Source: an uncultured Cocleimonas sp. (GTDB lineage: Bacteria > Pseudomonadota > Gammaproteobacteria > Thiotrichales > Thiotrichaceae). Taken from it: DNA of 7,666 nucleotides. Shown in pieces: positions 1 through 7,153 of this stretch. The stretch is taken from contig CALJIH010000018.1 of assembly GCA_937974135.1 (NCBI GenBank), forward strand, positions 1 to 7,666. The letters run 5' to 3'. The notes below the pieces were generated by a model. That model was not told the origin of the DNA and searched no databases. It worked only from the letters and a program-made list of their open reading frames with translations. The stretch's first letter is position 1. Every line of letters begins with the position of its first letter. Both the position numbers and the translations under genes were made by a program.

Positions 1-2235
1 GCGGATTTCCCGCCAGAAGATATTATTTTCGACCCGAATATTTTTGCCATAGCAACGGGTATTGAAGAACATAACAATTATGGTTTAGATTTCATTCAAG
101 CAACCAAAGCAATTAAAGATAACCTTCCCCACGCAATGGTCTCTGGTGGCGTTTCTAATGTGTCATTTTCATTTCGGGGCAATAATCCCGTTCGTGAAGC
201 GATACACTCAGTGTTTTTATATCACGCAATTAAAAATGGCATGGATATGGGAATTGTTAATGCAGGGCAGTTAGAAGTCTATGATAACTTGCCCGATGAG
301 TTACGTGACGTGGTTGAAGATGTTGTTTTAAACAAAAATCCTGAAGCTACCGAAAAACTTTTAGAGATAGCGCCAAATTACGCTGGTGATGGTTCCCAAA
401 AAGAATCAAAACAAGACATGGAATGGCGTCAATGGCCCGTTGAAAAACGCTTGGAACACGCCTTGGTTAAGGGAATCGATGCATTTGTAGATGAAGATAC
501 AAAAGAAGCATTAGATAAGCTTAAACGCCCTATTCACGTCATCGAGGGTCCATTGATGGATGGTATGAATATCGTTGGTGACTTATTTGGCGCAGGTAAG
601 ATGTTCTTACCGCAAGTAGTAAAATCTGCGCGTGTCATGAAGAAATCTGTAGCATGGCTAGAGCCATTTTTACTTGCCGAGAAAAGCGGTAATGATGTCA
701 GCTCAAATGGCAAAATACTGATGGCTACGGTTAAGGGCGACGTACACGATATTGGTAAAAATATCGTAGGTATTGTGCTCCAATGTAATAGTTATGAGGT
801 TGTCGATCTTGGGGTGATGGTTCCCGCTGAAAAGATTTTGCAAACCGCTATAGATGAGAAATGCGACATCATTGGTCTCTCTGGTTTAATCACTCCGTCT
901 TTGGATGAAATGGTCAACGTTGCTAAAGAAATGCAGCGTTTAAGTATCGACATTCCCTTACTTATAGGTGGAGCCACAACCTCTAAAATTCATACTGCGG
1001 TAAAAATAGACCCCAAGTTTGAAGGTTCAATTGTTTATGTTCCAGATGCTTCTCGAGCGGTAGGTGTCGCAGGTAAACTAATCTCTAAAGAGCAAAAAGT
1101 TGATTTTCATAAAGAGATGAAAGATGAGTACGAAGCGATGCGAGTTAATCGTGCCGCTAATCAACGTATCAAGAAAACAGCAACAATTGAACAAGCCAGA
1201 GCAAATAAAGTTGCTATAGACTGGGACACTTACCAACCACCACATCCCGCAATATTTAACGGGCCAATTAATCATGAATTAGTTAAAAGTATATATAGTT
1301 ATGAGGCTCTTGATAACGGTGGCGTGGTATTACAGTTTGATGACTATCCTTTAGATGATCTAGTCGATACTTTTGATTGGACACCATTTTTCAGAAGCTG
1401 GGAATTAGCGGGGCGTTATCCTGCAATTTTAACCGATGAAGTTGTCGGAGTTGAAGCATCGCAATTATTCGATGATGCCAAGGCTATGCTACAAACCATA
1501 GTCACGGAAAAATGGTTAAATGCAAAAGCGGTTTTAGGTTTTTTCCCTGCAAATAGTAATGGCGTTGATGATATAAATTTATACACACAAAATGACACTA
1601 TTAACGACAAAGATATTCACACAAGTTTGTATCATGTACGCCAACAAATGGACCGTAACAATCAAAATGCAAACTTCTGTCTTGCAGATTTTATTGCACC
1701 TGAAGATTCAGGTAAAAAAGATTGGTTGGGCGCTTTTGCAGTAACCACAGGGTTTGGTATCGAAGATAGGGTTAAACAATTCCAAAAAGACAATGACGAT
1801 TACAATGCCATATTATTAGAAGCCTTGGCAGATCGTTTTGCTGAAGCTTTAGCTGAAAAAATGCACGAGCTTACTCGTAAAGTTTTCTGGGGTTATGCCT
1901 CTGATGAGACGCTTAGTAATGAAGAGGTCATCAAAGAAAAATACCAAGGTATTCGTCCTGCACCTGGTTATCCTGCGTGTCCTGAACATTCAGAAAAAGG
2001 CACCCTTTGGAAATTACTCCAACCTGAAGAACGAATTGGATTAAAAATAACTGAATCTTATGCAATGTGGCCAGCGGCGGCAGTTTCTGGTTTTTATTAT
2101 TCTCATCCTGAGTCGCGTTATTTTGGCACGGGTAAGATTAATCGTGATCAAGTAGAAGATTACGCGAAACGAAAAGGCTGGAATATGGATACCGCTGAGA
2201 AATGGTTAGGGCCTGTATTAAGTTATGATGCTTAA
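1..2235 (+). CDS. metH: Methionine synthase, cobalamin-dependent (MetH), C-terminal part; 5' end outside window
   Basis: Transfers a methyl group from methyltetrahydrofolate through cobalamin to homocysteine, giving methionine in the cytoplasm. The frame is open from base 1, so an internal Met (codon at 136) is not the start; 744 residues are visible. By homology with the 1227-residue E. coli enzyme roughly the first 500 residues (the homocysteine domain and part of the folate domain) lie upstream. Visible in order: the end of the folate-binding domain (VSGGVSNVSFSFRGN, residues 46-60), the helical cap domain, and the cobalamin domain with DVHDIGKN (His at residue 249, bases 745-747, the lower axial cobalt ligand). 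SGLITPSLDEMV and GGATTSK follow. The S-adenosylmethionine reactivation domain begins near DWTPFF and includes RPAPGYPACPEH and the C-terminal RDQVEDYAKRKG. The linker before DWTPFF seems to carry about 19 extra residues relative to E. coli (bases about 1270-1326). No frameshift is seen. The gene converges on the minus-strand peptidase gene. Confidence 0.98.
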   Translation, partial: ADFPPEDIIFDPNIFAIATGIEEHNNYGLDFIQATKAIKDNLPHAMVSGGVSNVSFSFRGNNPVREAIHSVFLYHAIKNGMDMGIVNAGQLEVYDNLPDELRDVVEDVVLNKNPEATEKLLEIAPNYAGDGSQKESKQDMEWRQWPVEKRLEHALVKGIDAFVDEDTKEALDKLKRPIHVIEGPLMDGMNIVGDLFGAGKMFLPQVVKSARVMKKSVAWLEPFLLAEKSGNDVSSNGKILMATVKGDVHDIGKNIVGIVLQCNSYEVVDLGVMVPAEKILQTAIDEKCDIIGLSGLITPSLDEMVNVAKEMQRLSIDIPLLIGGATTSKIHTAVKIDPKFEGSIVYVPDASRAVGVAGKLISKEQKVDFHKEMKDEYEAMRVNRAANQRIKKTATIEQARANKVAIDWDTYQPPHPAIFNGPINHELVKSIYSYEALDNGGVVLQFDDYPLDDLVDTFDWTPFFRSWELAGRYPAILTDEVVGVEASQLFDDAKAMLQTIVTEKWLNAKAVLGFFPANSNGVDDINLYTQNDTINDKDIHTSLYHVRQQMDRNNQNANFCLADFIAPEDSGKKDWLGAFAVTTGFGIEDRVKQFQKDNDDYNAILLEALADRFAEALAEKMHELTRKVFWGYASDETLSNEEVIKEKYQGIRPAPGYPACPEHSEKGTLWKLLQPEERIGLKITESYAMWPAAAVSGFYYSHPESRYFGTGKINRDQVEDYAKRKGWNMDTAEKWLGPVLSYDA

Positions 2236-2262
2236 AATTTCAATGTTATGATTATAAAGAGA

Positions 2263-2289
2263 CACCCCCCTACTTTTAAGTACTTTTAA
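2263..2289 (-). repeat. Intergenic repeat, short copy (copy 1 of 3)
   Basis: On the plus strand this 27-bp element reads CACCCCCCTACTTTT followed by six variable bases and a second TTTT run. It matches 3074-3100 at the same length with few differences, and the first 15 bases match 7184-7198 at 14 positions. It begins 7 bp beyond the stop codon of the minus-strand peptidase gene. Unlike the other two copies it has no GTTCTGTT or TTCGAC-like half next to it, so it is the core alone. The AAGTACTT stretch inside it is a small palindrome, but there is no stem with a U-run that would make a convincing terminator. Confidence 0.7.
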
Positions 2290-2296
2290 ATATAAA

Positions 2297-2980
2297 TTAT
2301 CGTCTTAACAAAGCAAACCAACGCCATACATTCAGAATACTCATTAATGAAGCAGCAACATAGGTAAATGCCGCGGCTTTAAGTATTTGATCAACCGCTT
2401 TTTCTTCATCTTCGCGGATATAGCCTTCTTTTAATATTGGCAAAGCTTTACCAAAACTGGCGTCCAACTCAACGGGTAAAGTCACTAAATGGATAATTGT
2501 CGAGCCTGCAATCGTTAAAAAGCCGGTTGCAAAGAAGATAAATCCAGCCGCTGGATTTCTAGTGAGTAATAATACAATGGGCATAACCATCATGATTATT
2601 GAGCCTACTTTTTCGAGCTTCATTGACACTTTAATTAAACGCGTTCTTAGTGCTAATTTAGCTTCTTTTTTATGATGCTGTATAGCATGACCCACTTCAT
2701 GTGTAGCAACTGCGACAGCGGTTAAGGATTTATCGTGATAGTTTTTGGGTGATAATCTAACTGTCCTAGTTTCAGGATCGTAGTGATCATTTCCTTCATC
2801 TGTTTCTTCAACTTTTACCTCAGTCATCTCAAACCGTTTTAGCAGGTGTAACGCTAATTCACCACCAGTACCTTGTATGTGATCTTGAGGAGTAGCGTAT
2901 TTTGCAAAGGTATTTTTAGCCCACCACTGAGGGAGGAAAACAATAATGACAACAACAAGTAGTAAAATTAAAACAGGCAT
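2297..2980 (-). CDS. Membrane-bound zinc metallopeptidase, YugP type (putative neutral zinc metallopeptidase family)
   Basis: A predicted integral-membrane zinc protease of the YugP-like family (Pfam Zn_peptidase_2, as I recall it). The physiological substrate of this family is not established. Numbered from the ATG at 2980, it is 227 residues. A hydrophobic N-terminal anchor (MPVLILLLVVVIIVF) is followed by a soluble segment. HEVGH then lies at residues 94-98 (bases 2687-2701), giving two histidine zinc ligands and the catalytic glutamate. A hydrophobic region spans about residues 126-169. PVELDAS follows, with Glu171 the probable third zinc ligand. A last hydrophobic segment lies near the C-terminus (AAAFTYVAASLMSIL). 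The length is typical. A GTG two codons upstream (2984-2986) is an alternative start giving 229 residues; neither start has a clear Shine-Dalgarno sequence. It is co-directional with the coiled-coil gene but 136 bp downstream of it with a repeat between, so it may be transcribed separately. HtpX is related in motif, but this order of segments fits YugP better. Confidence 0.9.
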   Translation of the reverse strand: MPVLILLLVVVIIVFLPQWWAKNTFAKYATPQDHIQGTGGELALHLLKRFEMTEVKVEETDEGNDHYDPETRTVRLSPKNYHDKSLTAVAVATHEVGHAIQHHKKEAKLALRTRLIKVSMKLEKVGSIIMMVMPIVLLLTRNPAAGFIFFATGFLTIAGSTIIHLVTLPVELDASFGKALPILKEGYIREDEEKAVDQILKAAAFTYVAASLMSILNVWRWFALLRR

Positions 2981-3019
2981 GATCACATTTTATATTGTTT
3001 TAAAGTGTTCAATGCAAAT

Positions 3020-3100
3020 AAAAAACCGTTCTGTTTAGCTCTTGTACTGAGCTTAGTCGAAGTTTGTCGAAAACACTCCCCTACTTTTGAATGGTTTTAA
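3020..3100 (-). repeat. Composite intergenic repeat, long copy (copy 2 of 3)
   Basis: On the plus strand the element opens with A6, then CCGTTCTGTTTAGC, then a core resembling the widespread repeat family (minus strand CTTCGACTAAGCTCAGTAC, 3044-3062). A second TTTGTCGAA follows, and it ends with CACTCCCCTACTTTT (3074-3088) and a TTTT run. The left part pairs with the copy at 7152-7210, which has the same A6 and GTTCTGTT-AGC but lacks about 20 internal bases. Read on the minus strand it begins 16 bp after the stop of the coiled-coil gene. There, AGCTC and GAGCT (3049-3053 and 3037-3041, 7-base loop) can pair. A T6 run follows after about 11 bases, so weak terminator activity for that gene is possible but unproven. 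Confidence 0.75.
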
Positions 3101-3116
3101 CTGACTTTGGTAATTT

Positions 3117-4868
3117 CTAATTCGTTGTTTCAAGTTCTTTTTCGGAATTGTTATTTAATTCAGCTTTTAATTGATCTAAGGTTTTTTCTGCATCTTCAAG
3201 GTGCGATTCAATGACTTTAATTTCTTCTTGCTTACTGACCTTCTGTTTATCTATATCAGCATATTTTTGTCTTTTACTGACTTGTTGAGCTTCAATCTCT
3301 TGAATTTCTGCATTGTTTATATCTGCAATTGAAAAAATTGTCTTTTTCATCTTTTCAAATTTTTCGTTTAAACCATCAAGTTCTTTTTGGGCTTCAACAG
3401 ACTCGGCACTTAAAACATTCAATTTTTCATTGTTAACGCTAATAGCGTCATTTCGATCTTTTATTTTCTTTTGTGTAGCTTCTAGTTGCATTGAACGTTC
3501 TTGATTTTTTGAATTTTCTTTTTCTTCTAAATCTTCAATACCTTTAACTTTTATTTCGATGTCATTTTCAATATCAGTCACTTCGGCTTCTAATGTCATT
3601 ACCTGTTGTTTTAACTGCATCAAATCAGAGTTTTTTGTACTTAACTGTTTTTTTAGTTCATCGACTTCAATGATTTTATTATTTTTTAATGAATCAAACT
3701 GCTTCTCAATTTGTGGCGAATTTTCATACTCTTCTTGAATTAAAACATCTTTAGCATTTTCTTGTTCAAGTTCGGATAATTCATTTTTTAATGTTTGTTT
3801 TTTTGCTTCAATCTGATCAAGTTGTTGTTTTGTTTTATCTCTTTCAATAGTGTTTGTTTCTAATAATTTTTCACTATCTAATTGTTCTAACTCGTTTTCT
3901 TCTTGTTTTAATTGTAAGTGCTGTTCTAATTGATCAAGCCCTTGTTGTGATAGTTTTTGAGTTTCTTCTAAATGAGATAATTCTTGTTCTGAGAGTTCTT
4001 TCTCTTTTATAAGTCGATTAATATTCTGCTCTTTGAGCGCAATGTGTTTTTCTAATGTATCTGTAGAGTTCAAGCCCGTTTTTAATTGTTGGTATTCATT
4101 TGCTAATTTAGCATTATCAATAACGGACTCTTGTTCTACTGCTTCAATGTTATCTACAACTGACTTTGCTGATGTATCTTGTTGGTTTTTTGATTCAGCG
4201 TTATCTTCGAATTCAACAATATCAATAGTTTTCATTTCATCAGTATTGTTTGATAAAGGTTTTGAATCGATTGTATTTTCTTGTTTTTCCTCTGTTTCAC
4301 TCTCAGAGTTTTCGATGTGAGTAAAATTAGCAGTATTTGCATCATTAACAGATTCAATTGTATTGTCTGCTTCAGTCGTTATTTGTTTATCGCTTTGTTC
4401 TTCAATAATCTCGCTTGGCTTATCCTGATTTACCTCAAATTTCCTAGATACTGCATTGCTTTTTAATACATAGTCTAAGTAGACACTATCAGACATTTTT
4501 GAAATAGAATCTTCAATTTGATCGAGTTTATTATTGAAATCAACAACATCAGTTTTAACAATCTTAAACTCTTCTAGTAATTCATCTCTTGTTTTAGGAT
4601 TGTATTTACGCGTAGCATTTTCAAACAAGTCACTATAGCTATAGTGGGCTTGTACATGCACTTGTTCGAGTTCTTTAAACCATTCGAAAGCAGAGATACT
4701 ACTTTTATTTTTTTTAAGCCACGTGTACAAATCACTTTCATCATAACTTGAAGGTTCAATTAAACCGTCAAGATTAATCGCATCCGCTATGAAAGGACCT
4801 TGGTCAATCCATGCTTCGTGCGCACTGCGCGCGTCACTTATGACCTTCAAAATCTCTTGTTTTTTCAT
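3117..4868 (-). CDS. Soluble long coiled-coil protein with N-terminal CZB-like domain; function unknown
   Basis: 583 residues, with no signal peptide or membrane segment, so probably cytoplasmic. I do not recognise a named family for the whole protein. Residues 1-140 look folded and hold all three Trp. There, H17xxW20, then S45-D-L-Y-T-W50, then H71xxxH75 match the chemoreceptor zinc-binding pattern HxxW...CxLGxW...HxxxH. The spacings (24 residues between W20 and position 45, 20 between W50 and H71) fit CZB domains. The cysteine ligand is Ser45 and the pattern glycine is Tyr48; the protein has no cysteine at all. Residues about 145-250 are acidic, rich in Ser, Asn, Glu and Asp, and probably disordered. 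Residues about 255-570 are rich in Glu, Gln, Lys and Leu with heptad-like leucines and a single proline (P385): a long coiled coil, likely oligomeric. There are no Walker motifs, so it is not an SMC-type ATPase. The ATG has AGGA five bases upstream. A role in sensing, scaffolding or cell organisation is inference only. Confidence 0.9.
   Translation of the reverse strand: MKKQEILKVISDARSAHEAWIDQGPFIADAINLDGLIEPSSYDESDLYTWLKKNKSSISAFEWFKELEQVHVQAHYSYSDLFENATRKYNPKTRDELLEEFKIVKTDVVDFNNKLDQIEDSISKMSDSVYLDYVLKSNAVSRKFEVNQDKPSEIIEEQSDKQITTEADNTIESVNDANTANFTHIENSESETEEKQENTIDSKPLSNNTDEMKTIDIVEFEDNAESKNQQDTSAKSVVDNIEAVEQESVIDNAKLANEYQQLKTGLNSTDTLEKHIALKEQNINRLIKEKELSEQELSHLEETQKLSQQGLDQLEQHLQLKQEENELEQLDSEKLLETNTIERDKTKQQLDQIEAKKQTLKNELSELEQENAKDVLIQEEYENSPQIEKQFDSLKNNKIIEVDELKKQLSTKNSDLMQLKQQVMTLEAEVTDIENDIEIKVKGIEDLEEKENSKNQERSMQLEATQKKIKDRNDAISVNNEKLNVLSAESVEAQKELDGLNEKFEKMKKTIFSIADINNAEIQEIEAQQVSKRQKYADIDKQKVSKQEEIKVIESHLEDAEKTLDQLKAELNNNSEKELETTN
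4644..4820 (-). other. CZB-like (chemoreceptor zinc-binding) domain with Cys-to-Ser at the metal ligand
   Basis: This sub-feature of the coiled-coil gene covers residues 17-75. The three expected histidines are His17, His71 and His75, with aromatic Trp20 and Trp50 in register. The position of the cysteine ligand is Ser45, codon AGT at 4734-4736, one base away from the cysteine codon TGT. In known CZB domains zinc is held by three His and one Cys, and the Cys-zinc centre has been linked to redox or hypochlorous acid sensing and to zinc sensing, usually in chemoreceptors or diguanylate cyclases. Here three His could still bind metal, with water or an acidic neighbour (Asp43, Glu44, Asp46) as fourth ligand. 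The assignment rests on motif and spacing only. Confidence 0.65.
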
Positions 4869-4873
4869 GACTA

Positions 4874-4877
4874 TCCT
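4874..4877 (-). promoter_or_regulatory. Shine-Dalgarno for the coiled-coil gene
   Basis: On the minus strand AGGA stands five bases before the ATG at 4866-4868. It supports that start and the full N-terminal CZB-like domain. It is the only clear ribosome binding site among the three gene starts visible in this window. Confidence 0.65.
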
Positions 4878-4906
4878 AAAATCTACTTATTTTTATTTGT
4901 TATTGC

Positions 4907-4918
4907 ATCAAATTTGAT
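4907..4918. promoter_or_regulatory. Perfect 12-bp palindrome in divergent intergenic region; possible operator
   Basis: ATCAAATTTGAT is its own reverse complement and lies 39 bp upstream of the coiled-coil ATG, between two divergent genes. It is the longest perfect palindrome I found in this gap. A poor minus-strand promoter candidate (TTGTAA from 4940 down to 4935, 17-base spacer, TCAAAT from 4917 down to 4912) would place it over the -10 element, where a dimeric repressor could act. In AT-rich DNA such a palindrome can also arise by chance. Confidence 0.3.
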
Positions 4919-4971
4919 ATTTTATCTGTAGATATTACAACTAATAAGGCTTGTAACACAAAGCTATAAGA

Positions 4972-5001
4972 TTAACGGTATTTGCTAGAAATGCTTATAA
5001 T
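4972..5001 (+). promoter_or_regulatory. Candidate sigma-70 promoter for rep
   Basis: TTAACG (4972-4977, four of six matches to TTGACA) is followed by an 18-base spacer and a perfect TATAAT (4996-5001). Transcription would start near 5008, leaving a leader of about 118 bases before the GTG start of rep. A second perfect TATAAT at 5064-5069 has no acceptable -35 partner at 16-18 bases. The rest of 4869-5125 holds only AT-rich sequence and a TTACAA/TTGTAA inverted repeat at 4935-4956. I see no small gene or riboswitch there. Confidence 0.45.
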
Positions 5002-5125
5002 TTCTCTTTATACAATTGTTAAAAATCCTTTTGTATATTAAGCATATAAATTAATCAAAAACTTATAATGCAATCATTACGTTAAACGTCTAACATTGCA
5101 GCACTTTTCATTATCTAGCTGTTTT

Positions 5126-7153
5126 GTGTCAAATAAACCTCAACTAAATAAACAACAGCAACAAGCTGTTGAGCACATTGGTTCTCCTTTATTAGTACTT
5201 GCGGGTGCAGGAACTGGTAAAACACGTGTAATTACAGAAAAAATTGCTTGGTTAATACGCGAAGCAAAAATTGATGCAAAGAATATCGCTGCCATCACAT
5301 TCACGAATAAAGCTGCACGCGAAATGAAACAAAGAGCATCCGATATTCTTAGTTCCGATGAAGCTAAAGGCCTAACTGTATCAACTTTTCATACCTTAGG
5401 ACTGTCCATAATACGCAAGGAATTTAAACATTTAGGATATAAACCAGGATTTACTATCTTTGATGCACAAGACAGTAGCAACATTATTAAAGAGCTAACA
5501 TTTACCGAAGTTGCTGAAGAAAACGATGATACAGATAATAAAGATGATGATATACGCTGGATTATCTCGCGCTGGAAAAACGATTTTGTATCGATTGATA
5601 AAGCTTTTGAAATTGCCACAAGCCCACATGAAGTTCGCGCAGCAAAACTTTATCGGAGCTATCAAAGACAGCTAAAAGCTTACAATGCGATCGATTTTGA
5701 TGATCTCATCTTATTGCCTTTACAATTATTTCGACAAAATGCTGAAGTACTTAAGCAGTGGCAAAATAAATACCGTTTTTTATTGGTTGATGAATATCAA
5801 GATACTAATGTCTGCCAATACGAATTAGTAAAATTACTGACGGGTCTAAGAAAAGAACTTACCGTTGTGGGTGATGATGATCAATCTATTTATGCCTGGC
5901 GTGGTGCAAAACCAGAGAATATCGCGCAACTACAAACAGATTACCCTAATCTCACCGTGGTTAAGTTAGAACAAAATTATCGCTCAACCTCGCTGATACT
6001 AGAGAGTGCAAATGCACTTATCGCTAATAACGATCATTTATTTGATAAAAACCTTTGGAGTAATTTGGGCGAAGGCGAAAAAATACGAATTATTCCCTGT
6101 AAGAGTGCCGAACACGAAATCGAAACCGTTATTGGTGAGATTATGAAGTTTAATTTTCGTGATAAAGCCAATTATCAAGATATGGCTATTCTGTACCGTA
6201 GTAATCATCAAAGTCGCTTATTTGAACGTTATCTTCGTAGTAACAATATCGCTTATAAACTTAGTGGTGGGACTTCGTTTTTTGAACGTGCCGAAGTAAA
6301 AGATATCCTTGCTTACCTTCGTTTAATCGTAAATACCTCCGATGATGCCGCTTTTTTACGCGTCATAAATACCCCAAAACGATCTATTGGCGCGAGTACC
6401 CTAGAAAAACTAGGTAATTATGCTAATGAAAGGCAAATTAGTTTATTTGCTGCCAGCCAAGAAATGGGTTTTGCTCAAAGGGTTTCAGGCAAAGCAGTTG
6501 CACTCATAAACAGTTTCATTGCATGGCTAAATGACTTAATCGTTAGTAGCCATGAGTCTAAACCTCATGCCATCGTTGAACGAATCGTCACTGAAATAGC
6601 GTATGAAGATTGGTTAAAAAACATTTCATCTTCAGATAAACAAGCTGAATTTCGCATGGACAACGTTTATGAAATTATAGATTGGACAAGAAGATTATAT
6701 GAGGATGGAGAAGGTAAAGAAGACTTAGCCGAAATCATCGCGCATATGTGTTTAATGGATTTACTGGAGCGTAATCAAGAAGAAGACGAAGAAAATGCCA
6801 TTAGCCTAATGACGATGCATACTGCCAAAGGTTTGGAGTTTCCGTATGTTTTTCTTATAGGTGTTGAAGAAGAAATCCTCCCACATGCGAACAGTATGGA
6901 AGAAGATGGCTTAGAAGAGGAAAGGCGACTTGCTTATGTAGGTATTACCCGTGCCAAACAATATCTCACTATTACTTATGCCAATATGAGAAATAAATAC
7001 GGTGAAAAAATTAGCTGTGAACCAAGTCGTTTTCTTGAAGAATTACCCGAAAAAAATTGTGAATGGGCTGATCGAGTTGTTGTGACTCCTGAACAGATGC
7101 AAGCGACAAGTCAATCTTATATCTCAAGCTTACAAGCCATGTTAGACGATTAA
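5126..7153 (+). CDS. rep: ATP-dependent DNA helicase Rep (UvrD/Rep superfamily 1A)
   Basis: A 3'-to-5' single-stranded DNA translocase and helicase. In E. coli Rep travels with the replisome, clears bound proteins ahead of the fork and helps replication restart. From the GTG at 5126 it has 675 residues, against 673 in E. coli. The helicase motifs are in order and intact: Q-motif LNKQQQQAVE near the N-terminus, Walker A AGAGTGKT (residues 26-33), TFTNKAAREM, and Walker B with DEYQD (222-226). Next come GDDDQSIYAWRGA (249-261), LEQNYRS (281-287), TMHTAKGLEFPYVF (from 563) and EEERRLAYVGITRAK (from 597). The segment ISGGTSFF typical of Rep appears as LSGGTSFF, and the C-terminus resembles Rep rather than UvrD or PcrA. 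No in-frame ATG lies before the Q-motif, so the start is GTG 5126 or TTG 5096. GTG was chosen because it matches family length, although neither has a good Shine-Dalgarno sequence. A short acidic stretch (EENDDTDNKDDD) sits in a variable region. The gene is divergent from the coiled-coil gene and convergent with aceK. Confidence 0.96.
   Translation: MSNKPQLNKQQQQAVEHIGSPLLVLAGAGTGKTRVITEKIAWLIREAKIDAKNIAAITFTNKAAREMKQRASDILSSDEAKGLTVSTFHTLGLSIIRKEFKHLGYKPGFTIFDAQDSSNIIKELTFTEVAEENDDTDNKDDDIRWIISRWKNDFVSIDKAFEIATSPHEVRAAKLYRSYQRQLKAYNAIDFDDLILLPLQLFRQNAEVLKQWQNKYRFLLVDEYQDTNVCQYELVKLLTGLRKELTVVGDDDQSIYAWRGAKPENIAQLQTDYPNLTVVKLEQNYRSTSLILESANALIANNDHLFDKNLWSNLGEGEKIRIIPCKSAEHEIETVIGEIMKFNFRDKANYQDMAILYRSNHQSRLFERYLRSNNIAYKLSGGTSFFERAEVKDILAYLRLIVNTSDDAAFLRVINTPKRSIGASTLEKLGNYANERQISLFAASQEMGFAQRVSGKAVALINSFIAWLNDLIVSSHESKPHAIVERIVTEIAYEDWLKNISSSDKQAEFRMDNVYEIIDWTRRLYEDGEGKEDLAEIIAHMCLMDLLERNQEEDEENAISLMTMHTAKGLEFPYVFLIGVEEEILPHANSMEEDGLEEERRLAYVGITRAKQYLTITYANMRNKYGEKISCEPSRFLEELPEKNCEWADRVVVTPEQMQATSQSYISSLQAMLDD

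Noticed and set aside
792..1610. Minus-strand open frames of about 60 codons inside metH, and a similar one inside rep at 5389-5619
   Set aside because: They oppose strongly conserved coding sequence and show no family resemblance or start signals.
3117..4106. Possible SMC, RecN or other ATPase-type coiled-coil protein
   Set aside because: There is no Walker A or signature motif at either end, and the N-terminus is the CZB-like domain. Similarity to such proteins would come from coiled-coil composition alone.
3313..4466. Several plus-strand open frames of 60-95 codons inside the coiled-coil gene
   Set aside because: They are antisense to a long, well-supported gene with biased composition, have no recognisable domains, and their Phe/Ser-rich products are what antisense of Glu/Lys/Leu codons gives.
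4935..4956. TTACAA/TTGTAA inverted repeat in the rep upstream region
   Set aside because: Six AT-rich pairs around a ten-base loop are weak and easily due to chance; no U-run or conserved riboswitch feature is near.
5064..5069. Second perfect TATAAT upstream of rep
   Set aside because: No -35-like hexamer lies 16-18 bases upstream, and such hexamers are frequent in this AT-rich gap.
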